DNA of 64,000 nucleotides from Gemmobacter sp. (GCF_034676705.1 NZ_JAUCBS010000002.1:258001-322000), one strand, 5' to 3'; positions 27,304 through 36,600 are shown, counted from the first letter of the stretch. Notes: generated by a model from the letters alone, not told the origin. A program made the numbers and translations.

Positions 27304-28457
27304 TGCAACAGGACTGGAACGCCCTGCCGGACGACGAATTCCGGCGCATCTTCCGCGAGTGGGTGGATGCGAACTGCCCGGCCCACATGCGCTTCATGCG
27401 CAAGCAGCGCCCGCTGTTCGACGAGGTGGCGGAATGGTATCACGCGCTGGCCCGCAAGGGCTGGCTGTCGCCGGTCTGGCCGCAGGACTGGGGCGGCATG
27501 GGGCTGAACCCCGCCAAGCACATCATCTATGTCGAGGAATGGGCCCGCCTTGGCTGCCCGCGCATTCCCGACCATGGCATCGGGCTGGTGGGGCCGCTCT
27601 TGCTGCGGTTCGGCACCGATGAACAAAAGGCGCATTTCCTGCCCCGCATCCTGACCGGCGAACATGTCTGGTGCCAGGGTTATTCCGAACCGGGATCGGG
27701 ATCGGATCTGGCGTCCTTGCGCACCTCGGCCGTGCGCGAGGGGGACGAGTTCATCGTCAACGGGCAAAAGATCTGGACGACGCTGGCCCATTGCGCCAAC
27801 TGGATCTTCCTGCTGGTCCGCACCACGAAATCCGAGAAAAAGCAGAACGGCATCACCGTGCTGCTGGTTGACATGACCACCCCCGGCGTGGTCGTGCGCC
27901 CCATTCCCAACCTGAGGGAAGAGGCGGATTTCTGCGAAGTGTTCTTTGACAACGTGCGTGTGCCGGTCAAGAACGTGGTCGGAGAGATTGATCAGGGCTG
28001 GACGCTGGCCAAGGCCGTTCTGGGCCATGAACGCATCTTCCTGGGCGCCCCGTCGCGCCCCGATTATGCGCTGGCCCGGCTGGAAAAGCTGGCGCAAGCG
28101 CGCGGGGCGTTCGACGACGCGGCCTTCCGGTCGCGCTATGCGAAACTGCGGCTGGACCTGTATGATCTGTCGTCGGCCTTTGAACGCTTTGCGCGCGAAC
28201 TGCGCAAGGGCGGCGATCTGGCGGCCGATGTATCGGTGCTGAAGCTGTTCACGACCGAACTTTACCAGCGCATCACCGAAGAGGCGCTGGACGTAGCGGG
28301 CGAGGAAGCGCGTTTTGCCGATGACCTGCCGGCAGGCGCCATCGACATCGACGCGATGAACCTGTTCCTGGATGCGCGCGCGCCGGCGATCTTTGGCGGC
28401 TCGAACGAAATCCAGCGCAACATTCTGGCAAAGGCGGTGCTTGGCCTGCCCGGCTGA
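27300..28457 (+). CDS. acyl-CoA dehydrogenase family protein, subunit with N-terminal/middle-domain motifs
   Basis: 385 residues; ATG at 27300 overlapping the crotonase stop, with a second ATG immediately after. The middle domain is canonical: WCQGYSEPGSGSD (E130-D136) and NGQKIWTT. The end is FGGSNEIQRNILAKAVLG. The R-x3-FG and QxxGGxG flavin-contact motifs of the C-terminal domain are absent. At the usual catalytic Glu position (YEGT) it has Gly (FGGS), so the base must lie elsewhere, as in isovaleryl- and long-chain-type enzymes. Together with the product of the gene at 25400 it probably makes a heteromeric dehydrogenase. Confidence 0.9.
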   Translation: MMQQDWNALPDDEFRRIFREWVDANCPAHMRFMRKQRPLFDEVAEWYHALARKGWLSPVWPQDWGGMGLNPAKHIIYVEEWARLGCPRIPDHGIGLVGPLLLRFGTDEQKAHFLPRILTGEHVWCQGYSEPGSGSDLASLRTSAVREGDEFIVNGQKIWTTLAHCANWIFLLVRTTKSEKKQNGITVLLVDMTTPGVVVRPIPNLREEADFCEVFFDNVRVPVKNVVGEIDQGWTLAKAVLGHERIFLGAPSRPDYALARLEKLAQARGAFDDAAFRSRYAKLRLDLYDLSSAFERFARELRKGGDLAADVSVLKLFTTELYQRITEEALDVAGEEARFADDLPAGAIDIDAMNLFLDARAPAIFGGSNEIQRNILAKAVLGLPG

Positions 28458-28483
28458 GCATCCGCAGAAGGGAGGGGAGGACC

Positions 28484-29260
28484 ATGGCACCCACGACAAG
28501 CCCCGCGCCGGATTACGCGCTGGAGGCCAAGGGGCTGACAAAGCGCTTCGGCGCCTTTGCGGCCGTCAACAACGTGAATCTTGCCGTCCAGCGCGGATCC
28601 ATCCATGCGCTGATCGGCCCGAACGGGGCAGGCAAGACCACCTGCTTCAACCTGCTGACCAAGACGCTGCAACCCACCGAAGGGCGCATCGTCTTTGACG
28701 GCAAGGACATTTCCAACATGCGCACCGCCGATGTGGCCCGGCTGGGCCTGGTGCGGTCGTTCCAGATCTCGGCCACGTTCCCGAACCTGACCGCACTGGA
28801 AAACGTGCGCGTGGCGCTGCAATCGGGGCGTGCGTCGCAATGGCAGTTCTGGCGCCCGATCAGCGCGCTGGCACCGCTGGACGTGCGGGCGATGGAACTG
28901 CTGGAAAAGGTCGGGCTGGCCAATGCCGCGCATCTGACCTCGGCCGAACTGTCCTATGGCAAGAAGCGCGCGCTGGAAATCGCCACCACGCTGGCGCTGG
29001 ACCCCAAGGTCATGCTGCTGGACGAACCGACCGCCGGCATGGGCCACGAGGATATCGAGCCGATCACCGCCCTGATCCGCGAGGCCGCCGTGGGCCGCAC
29101 CGTGCTGATCGTGGAACACAACCTGTCGGTCGTGTCCAACCTGTGCGACCGCATCACCGTGCTGACCCATGGCGAGGTACTGACCGAAGGCACCTATGCC
29201 GAAGTGTCGTCCAACCCCGAGGTGATCACCGCCTACATGGGAGGCGTCGATGACGAATAA
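28484..29260 (+). CDS. livG: branched-chain-type ABC transporter ATP-binding protein (LivG type)
   Basis: 258 residues. It has Walker A GPNGAGKT, the LivG-typical VRSFQISATFPNLTALENV, a degenerate signature LSYGKKR, Walker B VMLLDEPTAGM and the switch His in IVEHNL. It powers HAAT-family import with LivF, LivH and LivM encoded next. The end overlaps livF by 11 bp. The operon context (acyl-CoA synthetase and dehydrogenases) suggests a carboxylic acid substrate rather than an amino acid. Confidence 0.93.
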   Translation: MAPTTSPAPDYALEAKGLTKRFGAFAAVNNVNLAVQRGSIHALIGPNGAGKTTCFNLLTKTLQPTEGRIVFDGKDISNMRTADVARLGLVRSFQISATFPNLTALENVRVALQSGRASQWQFWRPISALAPLDVRAMELLEKVGLANAAHLTSAELSYGKKRALEIATTLALDPKVMLLDEPTAGMGHEDIEPITALIREAAVGRTVLIVEHNLSVVSNLCDRITVLTHGEVLTEGTYAEVSSNPEVITAYMGGVDDE

Positions 29261-29963
29261 TCCCGCAACGGTCCTGAGCGTGCAGGATCTGAAGGCCTGG
29301 TATGCGGAATCGCAGGCGTTGCACGGCATGTCCTTTGACCTGCGCGAAGGCGAACTGCTGACCCTGATCGGCCGCAACGGCGCCGGCAAGACCACGACCC
29401 TGCGGTCCATCATGGGCATGCTGCGCAAGCGGCAAGGGTCCATCAAGTTCCGCGGCGAAGAACTGATCAGCCGCAAGACCTATGAGATCGCGCGCCGCGG
29501 CATCGCCTATTGCCCCGAAGAACGCGCGATCTTTGCCAGCCTGTCGGTGAAGGAAAACCTGTCGCTGCCCCCGGTCCTGCAACCCGGCGGCATGTCGGAC
29601 GAGGCGCTGCTGGACGCCTTTCCCAACCTGCGCCGCCGTGCGGGCAGCATGGGGACCAAGCTGTCGGGCGGCGAACAGCAGATGCTGGCGATCGCCCGCA
29701 TCCTGCGCACCGGGTCGCGCGTGCTGCTGCTGGACGAACCGTCCGAAGGACTGGCGCCCGTGGTCGTCAAGGAAATCGGCGCGTTGATCCGCCGACTGAA
29801 GGAACAGGGCTTCACCATCCTTCTGGTGGAACAGAACCTGCGCTTTGCCCGGTCCGTCGCCGACCGGCATGTCGTCGTGGAAAACGGCCGCGTGGTCGAT
29901 GTGCTGACGGCGGAACAACTCGATGCCGATATGGCACGGGTCCAAACCTATCTGGGGGTGTGA
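29250..29963 (+). CDS. livF: branched-chain-type ABC transporter ATP-binding protein (LivF type)
   Basis: 237 residues. Walker A is GRNGAGKT, the LivF mark is GIAYCPEERAIFASLSVKENL, the signature LSGGEQQ, and Walker B VLLLDEPSEGLAP followed by LLVEQNL. It is the second ATPase of the importer. It overlaps livG at its start and is followed by livH after 2 bp. Confidence 0.93.
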   Translation: MTNNPATVLSVQDLKAWYAESQALHGMSFDLREGELLTLIGRNGAGKTTTLRSIMGMLRKRQGSIKFRGEELISRKTYEIARRGIAYCPEERAIFASLSVKENLSLPPVLQPGGMSDEALLDAFPNLRRRAGSMGTKLSGGEQQMLAIARILRTGSRVLLLDEPSEGLAPVVVKEIGALIRRLKEQGFTILLVEQNLRFARSVADRHVVVENGRVVDVLTAEQLDADMARVQTYLGV

Positions 29964-29965
29964 CG

Positions 29966-30850
29966 ATGTTCGACAACATCTCGATCCAGCTTCTGGCCGG
30001 GCAACTGCTGATCGGCCTGATCAACGGGTCGTTCTATGCCATGCTCTCGATGGGGCTGGCGATCATCTTCGGCCTGATGAACGTGGTGAACTTTGCCCAT
30101 GGCGCGCAGTACATGCTGGGCGCCTTTGTCGCCTGGCTGCTGCTGAACTATCTGGGCATCAACTACTGGGCGGCGCTGGTGCTGGCGCCGGTGGTGGTGG
30201 CGGTGTTCGGCCTGATCACGGAACGATTGGTGCTGAAACCGCTCCAGAACCTGGACCACCTTTACGGCCTGCTGGCGACCTATTCCGTCGCCCTGATCGT
30301 CGAGGGGCTGGTGCGCCAGCAATATGGGTCCACGGGCCTGCCTTATCCGTCGCCGCTGCCGGGCGGGGTGAACCTTGGGTTCATGTTCATGCCCTGGTAT
30401 CGCCTGTGGGTGGTCGTGTTCTCGCTGTTCACCTGCCTCGGCACCTGGCTGCTGATCGAACATACCCGGCTGGGATCGTATCTGCGCGCTGCCAATGAAC
30501 GGCCGCAGATGGTCGAGGCATTCGGCATCAACGTGCCGCGCATGGTGACGCTGACCTATGCCTTTGGCGTCGGCCTGGCCGCGCTGTCAGGCGTGATGGC
30601 GGCGCCGGTCTATCAGGTGTCGCCCTCGATGGGGTCCAGCGTGATGATGGTGATCTTCGCGGTGGTGGTGATCGGTGGCATGGGGTCGATCCTGGGGGCC
30701 ATCCTGACCGGCTATCTGCTGGGCTTCCTTGAAGGGCTGACCAAGGTGTTCTACCCCGAAGGCGCGAACATGGTGGTCTTCCTGGTGATGATCTTTGCCC
30801 TGATCTTCCGTCCCAATGGTCTGTTCGCCGGATCGGAGAAATCGCGATGA
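29966..30850 (+). CDS. livH: branched-chain-type ABC transporter permease (LivH type)
   Basis: 294 residues, about eight hydrophobic segments. The family pattern GLINGSFYAMLSMGLAIIFG near the start and NFAHGAQYMLGAF next are hallmarks of LivH. The EAA-like loop reads NERPQMVEAFGINV. The ATG at 29966 follows the livF stop closely, and the 3' end overlaps livM as ATGA. Confidence 0.93.
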   Translation: MFDNISIQLLAGQLLIGLINGSFYAMLSMGLAIIFGLMNVVNFAHGAQYMLGAFVAWLLLNYLGINYWAALVLAPVVVAVFGLITERLVLKPLQNLDHLYGLLATYSVALIVEGLVRQQYGSTGLPYPSPLPGGVNLGFMFMPWYRLWVVVFSLFTCLGTWLLIEHTRLGSYLRAANERPQMVEAFGINVPRMVTLTYAFGVGLAALSGVMAAPVYQVSPSMGSSVMMVIFAVVVIGGMGSILGAILTGYLLGFLEGLTKVFYPEGANMVVFLVMIFALIFRPNGLFAGSEKSR

Positions 30851-31773
30851 ACCGTGTTCTGCTTCTGGCCGCGCTGGCCGTCGCGCTGATTGCCGCGCCG
30901 TTCTTCATCTACCCCGTGCTGCTGATGACGGTGCTGTGCTTTGTGCTGTTCGCGTCGTCGTTCAACCTGCTGCTGGGCTATGCGGGCCTGCTGTGCTTTG
31001 GCCATGCGATGTTCTTTGGCACCGCCGCCTACATCACCGGCTGGCTGCTGAAGACCACCGGCATCAGCCTGGAGCTTGCCATTCTGGCCGGCGGGCTGTT
31101 CGCCGCCGCCATGGGGTTCTTTGTCGGGCTGGTCTCGGTCAGCCGGTCGGGCATCCAGTTCGCCATGATCACCTTTGCCGTGTCGCAGTTCGTCTATTTC
31201 GTGCTGTTGCAGGTCGAATTCACCGGCGGCGAGGACGGCATGCAGGGCATCCCGCGCAGCGCGCTGTTCGGGGTGGTGGATCTGAACGGCAACCTTGCGT
31301 TCTACTACTTTGTCCTGGGCGTCGCCGCGTTGATGATCGCGCTGTTCTGGCGGATCGTGCATTCGCCCTTTGGCGAGATCCTCAAGGCGATCCGCGACAA
31401 CGAGGCACGGGTGGAATCGCTGGGGTTCCGGCCCGAGCGGTTCAAGATGATCGCGCTGATGCTGTCGGCCGGCATGGCAGGCGTCGCCGGCGGGCTGAAG
31501 GCGACGGTGTTCCAGTTCGCCACGCTGACCGATGTGTCCTGGCATATCTCCGGCGAGGTCATCCTGATGACGCTGCTGGGCGGCATCGGCACGCTGACCG
31601 GCCCGATGGTGGGCGCGGCGGCCATCATCTGGCTGTTCGACCAGCTGGCGCAGTTCGGCGAATGGGCACTGATCTCGCAGGGGGCGATCCTGCTGATCGT
31701 CATCCTGTTCCTGCGGCGCGGCATCGTAGGCGAGCTGACCGCCCTGCTGCGACGCTGGAAATCCCGGGCGTAA
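30847..31773 (+). CDS. livM: branched-chain-type ABC transporter permease (LivM type)
   Basis: 308 residues, largely hydrophobic. LivM marks are LLLGYAGLLCFGHAMFFG and AIRDNEARVESLGFRPERFK. It is the last gene of the operon and is followed by a strong terminator 28 bp downstream. No periplasmic binding-protein gene accompanies the four importer genes in this window, so the binding protein must be encoded elsewhere. Confidence 0.93.
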   Translation: MNRVLLLAALAVALIAAPFFIYPVLLMTVLCFVLFASSFNLLLGYAGLLCFGHAMFFGTAAYITGWLLKTTGISLELAILAGGLFAAAMGFFVGLVSVSRSGIQFAMITFAVSQFVYFVLLQVEFTGGEDGMQGIPRSALFGVVDLNGNLAFYYFVLGVAALMIALFWRIVHSPFGEILKAIRDNEARVESLGFRPERFKMIALMLSAGMAGVAGGLKATVFQFATLTDVSWHISGEVILMTLLGGIGTLTGPMVGAAAIIWLFDQLAQFGEWALISQGAILLIVILFLRRGIVGELTALLRRWKSRA

Positions 31774-31800
31774 CCGCCCGGCCCCCTTCCTCCCCGACTG

Positions 31801-31827
31801 ACACGCGGCTTCGGCCGCGTGTTTTTT
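31801..31827 (+). terminator. rho-independent terminator of the acyl-CoA/liv operon
   Basis: A perfect 9-bp stem ACACGCGGC / GCCGCGTGT closed by a TTCG tetraloop and followed by five further T. This is the strongest textbook terminator in the window. Confidence 0.92.
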
Positions 31828-31863
31828 CATTGGGGCTTGCCGGGTGGTGTTGCGAAGCCCCAT

Positions 31864-31886
31864 CCCCTCCCCACGAGGGGGAGGGG
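31864..31886. repeat. CCCCTCCCC/GGGGAGGGG palindrome at the RHS boundary
   Basis: A 9-bp perfect inverted repeat with a 5-nt loop, lying between the operon terminator and the first RHS codons. It marks the left edge of the inserted or truncated RHS segment. Confidence 0.5.
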
Positions 31887-31897
31887 ATCCGCGCGAT

Positions 31898-33504
31898 CTG
31901 GTGACCGAATTCACCTACAACGGCTTTGGCGAGGTGGTGTCGGAGAGCAGCCCGGACCGGGGCAGCATCGCCTATGCCCATGACCGGCGCGGCCTTGTGA
32001 TCTCGCGCACCGACGGGCGCGGCGTGAGCGTCGGTTACAGCTATGACAATGGCGGCCGCCTGACTGGCATCGACCACCCGCCCGGCGGCATCGGCGACAT
32101 CAGCTTTACCTGGGACCAGCCCTATATCGGCGCCCCGCCCGATGCCAACAAAGGCCATATCGGCGAGATCGACGATGGCACGGTGATCCTGCGCTTCAAC
32201 CATGCGGTCCTCTCCACCGGCCCCCGGGTGCAGACGCGGGCCATCTACCCGGCCGGCCGCATCTATGCCACGCGGGAACACAGCGACTTCGAGGGCAATG
32301 TGTTCCGCACGATCTATCCCTCGGGCCGCGATATCCGCGCCAATTACGATGACGATGGCCGGTTGCTGCGCCTGCGGCTGCTGGATGGCGGCACCTGGAC
32401 CACGCTGGTCAGCGCGATCACCTATGCCCCGAACGGGCCGATGGTCTCGGCGCTTTATGGCGATGGCTTTACCCAGACCCGGACCTACGATCTCAGCTAC
32501 CGGCTGACCGGCATCACCGATGCGAACGGCGGCACGGTGCTGCGCCAGCTGGGCTATGCGCATGACCAGCGCGACAATCTTGGCGGGATCACCGACGTAT
32601 TGGCACCGCTGAATTCGGAAAGCTTCACCTATACCGCGCGCGAGCATCTGATGTCGGCCACCGGCCCCTATGGCGCGCTGGCCTTTGCCTATGACGGGGT
32701 GGGCAACCGCCTGACCTATACCGCCAGCGGGGTCAGCGACAGCTACAGCTACCCGCCGGCCTCGAACCGGCTGTCGGGCATTACGCTCGGCGCCGGTGGC
32801 GCACGCAGCTTCGGCTATGACGGGGCTGGCAATGTCGTGTCCGAGGACCGGAACGGCACGCTGCACAGCTACAGCTACGATGCCGCCGGTCGGCTGTCGA
32901 CCCTTAGCATCGGCGGGTCTCTGGTGGCCTCGTATCGCTACGACGCCATGGGGCGGCAGGTGATCCGCACGCTGCCCGGCGGCACCATCCATTCGGTGTT
33001 CGACAGCCAGGGCCGCCGGATCGCCGAATACGACGAGGCGAGCGGCGCGCTGATCCGCGAATATGTCTGGATGGACTGGGATCCCGTCGCGGTGATCGAG
33101 GGCGGGGTGGTGTATTATGTGCGGGCAGACCACATCGGCCGCCCGGCGTTCGCGACCGATGCCACGGGGGCCGTGGTCTGGTCCGCGTCCTACCTGCCGT
33201 TCGGCGAGGTGCGTGTCTCCACCGGCCCCCTTCCGCCCATGCGCTTCCCCGGCCAGTGGTTCCAGTCCGAGTCCGGCTTGCACCAGAACTGGATGCGGGA
33301 TTACGATCCTACAATGGGGCGGTATCTCCAGGCAGACCCGCTGGGGTTGGTCGATGGGGCGACTGTCTACGGCTATGCGCGGCAGAACCCGGGGAGGTGG
33401 GTGGATCCGAGGGGGGAGCAGGTACAGGCTCTTGCTCCACTAGTTTGTGTGGGTCCACAGGCAGTTGCGTGTGCTGCAATTGCGACATGTGTTGGTATCG
33501 CTGG
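31898..33504 (+). pseudogene. RHS/YD-repeat protein remnant, 5'-truncated and cut by an IS at its 3' end
   Basis: An open frame of about 535 codons packed with YD-type repeats (AYDGVGNRLTY, SYDAAGRLSTL, RYDAMGRQVI). It ends with the RHS core terminus RDYDPTMGRYLQADPLGLVDG...YGYARQNP. RHS proteins are large polymorphic toxins whose variable tip follows this core. No start, signal or N-terminal shell region exists: the frame simply begins after a palindrome at 31886. After the core the base composition drops in GC for about 30 codons, as expected for a tip. The IS then begins at 33505, and the frame closes inside it at 33544. No immunity gene remains. I regard it as dead. Confidence 0.85.
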
Positions 33505-34554
33505 GGCTCTGTTGCACAAATCCTGTGAGGGATTCATCTCGTGAATCCAGCATGGTAGCTGTGAGGCATGAGCAGACCGACACCTCCGACCTACAAGACC
33601 AGGAACTGGCCGGCCTACAATGAAGCGCTGAAGCGCCGCGGCTCGCTGACGATCTGGTTCGATCCCGCCATGACATGGGAAGCCGCACCGACCGGCAAGC
33701 GCGGGCGGCAGCCCGCCTATGGTGATGCCGCCATCCAAACCTGCCTGACGATGAAGGTTCTGTTCGGCATGGCGCTTCGACAGACAACCGGGTTTGTTGA
33801 GAGCCTCCTGCGCCTGATCGGCCTGGACTGGGCCGTGCCCGACTTCAGCACGCTCAGCCGCCGCCAGAAGGCGTTGAAGGTGAACATTCCCTACCGGGGT
33901 TCCAACGACCCGTTGCACCTGCTGGTGGACAGCACCGGGATCAAGGTCGAGGGCGAAGGGGAATGGAACGCCCGCAAGCATGGAGGCACCAAACGCCGGG
34001 TTTGGCGCAAGATCCACATCGGGATCGACGAGAAATCCCTAGAAATCCGGGCGGCCGAGTTCACCACCAGCGACGTGGGCGACGCGCCCATGCTGCCCGA
34101 ACTGCTGGGCCAGATCCCTCCCGAGCAGGAGATCGCCACTGTCACCGCCGACGGCGCCTTCGACACCCGCAAGTGCCATGACGCCATCGCGGCCCGTGGC
34201 GCGGCGGCGATCATACCGCCCCGCAAGAACGCCAAGCCCTGGAAGCCAGACACCCCCGGTGCTGTCGCGCGCAACGAAATCCTGCGCACATCGAAGCGCG
34301 TCGGGCGGACCATCTGGCGACGATGGAGCGGCTATCACCGCCGAAGCCGCGCCGAAACCAAGATGCACTGCGTCAAGCTGCTGGGTCAGCGCCTGTCCGC
34401 CCGAGACTTCGACCGTCAGGTTGCGGAGTTCCAGGTCAGGGTTGCCGTGCTCAATGGCTTCACCGCGCTCGGCATCCCCGTCACAGAGGTCGCGGGATAA
34501 GTCTGCCCAGGGAAAGGGGAAGGACAGTCAGCAGCCGATTTGTGCAACAGAGTC
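33505..34554 (+). mobile_element. IS5-family insertion sequence (IS903-like group), 1050 bp
   Basis: The ends are 18-bp terminal inverted repeats: GGCTCTGTTGCACAAATC at 33505-33522 and GATTTGTGCAACAGAGTC at 34537-34554, 17 of 18 pairing. One intact transposase gene fills the element. The flanking 9 bp (TATCGCTGG left, GTCTGGCGC right) do not match, so no target-site duplication is visible. This suggests a deletion or recombination after insertion. The 210 bp to its right, up to aroC, hold nothing I recognise. Confidence 0.9.
33568..34500 (+). CDS. IS5-family transposase
   Basis: 310 residues, complete. The DDE triad can be placed at Asp121 (LLVDSTGIKVEG), Asp195 (TADGAFDTR) and Glu263 (YHRRSRAETKM), with the Y-(2)-R-(3)-E signature typical of the IS5/IS4 group. 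The N-terminal region has the group's RGSLTIWFD and GRQPAYGDAAIQ. It is intact, so the element may still be mobile. Confidence 0.95.
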   Translation: MSRPTPPTYKTRNWPAYNEALKRRGSLTIWFDPAMTWEAAPTGKRGRQPAYGDAAIQTCLTMKVLFGMALRQTTGFVESLLRLIGLDWAVPDFSTLSRRQKALKVNIPYRGSNDPLHLLVDSTGIKVEGEGEWNARKHGGTKRRVWRKIHIGIDEKSLEIRAAEFTTSDVGDAPMLPELLGQIPPEQEIATVTADGAFDTRKCHDAIAARGAAAIIPPRKNAKPWKPDTPGAVARNEILRTSKRVGRTIWRRWSGYHRRSRAETKMHCVKLLGQRLSARDFDRQVAEFQVRVAVLNGFTALGIPVTEVAG

Positions 34555-34764
34555 GTCTGGCGCAGCCGCGGCCTGCCCAACTGCGATGCACCAGGTTCTC
34601 ACCCGGTCGCAACGTTGGTTCATCCCCGGCCGCCCCGTCCGCTGTGCGCTCTCCATATGCCGCGTCATGGGCTTGCCGCCCTATTCCGGTCACGGCCCTG
34701 GCAAAGTGCTTTCGCCGCCGCGCAACAGGCGTTAGGAAGCGCGAGCAATCCGGGAGGCGCGGGC

Positions 34765-35865
34765 ATGAGCTTCAACACCTTTGGTCATCTGTTCCGCGTC
34801 ACCACCTGGGGCGAAAGCCACGGTCCGGCGCTGGGATGCACGGTGGATGGCTGCCCGCCCGGCGTGGCGCTGAGCGAGGGCGAGATCCAGCCCTGGCTGG
34901 ACCGGCGCAAGCCCGGCACGTCGAAATTCACCACCCAGCGGCGCGAGGACGATGCGGTGCGCATCCTGTCCGGCGTGTTCGAGGGGCGCACGACTGGAAC
35001 GCCGATCCAGCTGATGATCGAGAATACCGACCAGCGGTCGAAGGATTATGGTGACATCGCCACCAGCTTTCGCCCCGGCCATGCCGACATCGCCTATCAC
35101 CAGAAGTACGGCCTGCGCGACTATCGCGGCGGTGGCCGGTCCAGCGCGCGGGAAACGGCTGCACGGGTCGCCGCGGGCGGTGTCGCGCGGGCGGCGCTGG
35201 CGGCGCTGGCGCCGGGGCTGACCATCACGGGCTATATGGTGCAGATGGGCCCGCGCGCCATCGACCGCGCGCGGTTCGATGCGGCCGAAATCGCGCGCAA
35301 CCCGTTCTGGTGCCCCGATCCGGTGGCCGCCACCGACTGGGCGGCCTATCTGGACGAGTTGCGCCTGTCGCACAATTCGGTGGGTGCGGTGATCGAGGTG
35401 GTGGCCGAAGGCGTGCCGCCGGGCCTGGGCGCGCCGCTATACGCCAAGCTCGACAGCGACCTGGCATCGGCGATGATGAGCATCAATGCCGTCAAGGGCG
35501 TCGAGATTGGCGAAGGCATGGCCGCCGCCACCCTGACCGGGGTGGAAAACGCCGACGAAATCCGCATGGGCAACGATGGGCCGATGTTCCTGTCAAACCA
35601 TGCCGGGGGCATCCTGGGCGGTATTTCGACCGGCCAGCCGGTGGTCTGCCGCTTTGCCGTCAAGCCCACCTCGTCGATCCTGACCCCGCGCCGCACGATC
35701 AACCAGGCCGGGCAAGAGATCGAGCTGATCACCAAGGGCCGCCACGACCCCTGCGTCGGCATCCGCGCGGTGCCGGTGGGCGAGGCGATGATGGCCTGCG
35801 TGATCCTCGACCATCTGCTGATGGACCGCGGCCAGACTGGCGGGCAGCGTGGGGCGATCGGCTGA
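34765..35865 (+). CDS. aroC: chorismate synthase
   Basis: 366 residues. It starts MSFNTFGHLFRVTTWGESHG, and family signatures follow: GRSSARETAARVAAGG, a late SNHAGGILGGISTGQPV, and KPTSSI. The enzyme converts EPSP to chorismate with reduced FMN in the last shikimate step. The GGGAGG at 34752-34757 sets the ATG. An open frame extends upstream into the IS flank but has no family resemblance there. The IS has landed about 210 bp upstream and could affect the promoter. Confidence 0.98.
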   Translation: MSFNTFGHLFRVTTWGESHGPALGCTVDGCPPGVALSEGEIQPWLDRRKPGTSKFTTQRREDDAVRILSGVFEGRTTGTPIQLMIENTDQRSKDYGDIATSFRPGHADIAYHQKYGLRDYRGGGRSSARETAARVAAGGVARAALAALAPGLTITGYMVQMGPRAIDRARFDAAEIARNPFWCPDPVAATDWAAYLDELRLSHNSVGAVIEVVAEGVPPGLGAPLYAKLDSDLASAMMSINAVKGVEIGEGMAAATLTGVENADEIRMGNDGPMFLSNHAGGILGGISTGQPVVCRFAVKPTSSILTPRRTINQAGQEIELITKGRHDPCVGIRAVPVGEAMMACVILDHLLMDRGQTGGQRGAIG

Positions 35866-35976
35866 TAACGATCAGTCTACAAGGGCCTTGTCCAAGGGTT
35901 GCGACAGGCGTATGACGCCGCGTCCCCGATGATCGGGGGCCAAGTCTCCGCGACCTTGTCAAAACGGATCAGTTCC

Positions 35977-36594
35977 ATGCGACTTCTGCCCGGCATCCTT
36001 GCCATGGCCGCCACTGTGGTGGCCTCGAACATCCTGGTGCAATTCCTGTTCGGCCAATGGCTGACCTGGGGCGCCTTCACCTATCCCATCGCCTTTCTGG
36101 TCACCGATCTGACCAACCGCCTGTATGGCGCCCCCGCCGCGCGCAAGGTGGTGCTGGCGGGCTTTGCCACCGGCATCGTCTGTTCGCTGATCGGCACCCA
36201 GATCATGGGCGAATTCGGGCCGCTGGTCACCCTGCGCGTCGCCATCGGGTCCGGCCTGGCCTTTCTGCTGGCGCAACTGGTCGATGTCGAAATCTTCGAC
36301 CGCCTGCGCAAGGGCAGCTGGTGGCGCGCGCCGCTGGTGTCCACGCTGTTCGGATCGGCGCTGGATACGGCCATCTTCTTTACCATCGCCTTCTCCTCGG
36401 CCCTTGTTTTCCTGGAGCCGGGCAATGACGTGGCCTGGGCGAACGAGACGCTGCCCCTGCTGGGTGCCGGCCCTGTCGTGCCGCTGTGGGTTTCGCTGGC
36501 CGTGGCCGACTGGGGTGTAAAACTTGCCTTGGCCTTCATCGCGCTGGTGCCGTTTCGCCTCATCCTTGGGCGACTGCGCGCAGGGGTAGCGTAA
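35977..36594 (+). CDS. VUT-family queuosine-precursor transporter (YhhQ-like)
   Basis: 205 residues with about five or six hydrophobic segments. The family pattern FPIAFLVTDL-type appears here as TYPIAFLVTDLTNRLYG, followed by ARKVVLAGF and a long central helix. YhhQ proteins import queuosine precursors such as preQ0. No preQ1 riboswitch was recognised in the 110 bp upstream, which contain a CCCCGA-tga-TCGGGG hairpin at 35924-35938. The ATG at 35977 is chosen because the homology starts there. Confidence 0.88.
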   Translation: MRLLPGILAMAATVVASNILVQFLFGQWLTWGAFTYPIAFLVTDLTNRLYGAPAARKVVLAGFATGIVCSLIGTQIMGEFGPLVTLRVAIGSGLAFLLAQLVDVEIFDRLRKGSWWRAPLVSTLFGSALDTAIFFTIAFSSALVFLEPGNDVAWANETLPLLGAGPVVPLWVSLAVADWGVKLALAFIALVPFRLILGRLRAGVA

Positions 36595-36600
36595 TTTTAT

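Noticed and set aside
33496..34563. 9-bp target-site duplication around the IS
   Set aside because: The two flanks, TATCGCTGG and GTCTGGCGC, share only a displaced CTGG and are not a duplication.
35866..35976. preQ1 riboswitch upstream of the YhhQ-like gene
   Set aside because: Only a simple CCCCGA/TCGGGG hairpin and a short CCTTG/CAAGG repeat are seen; no preQ1 aptamer pattern is recognisable.
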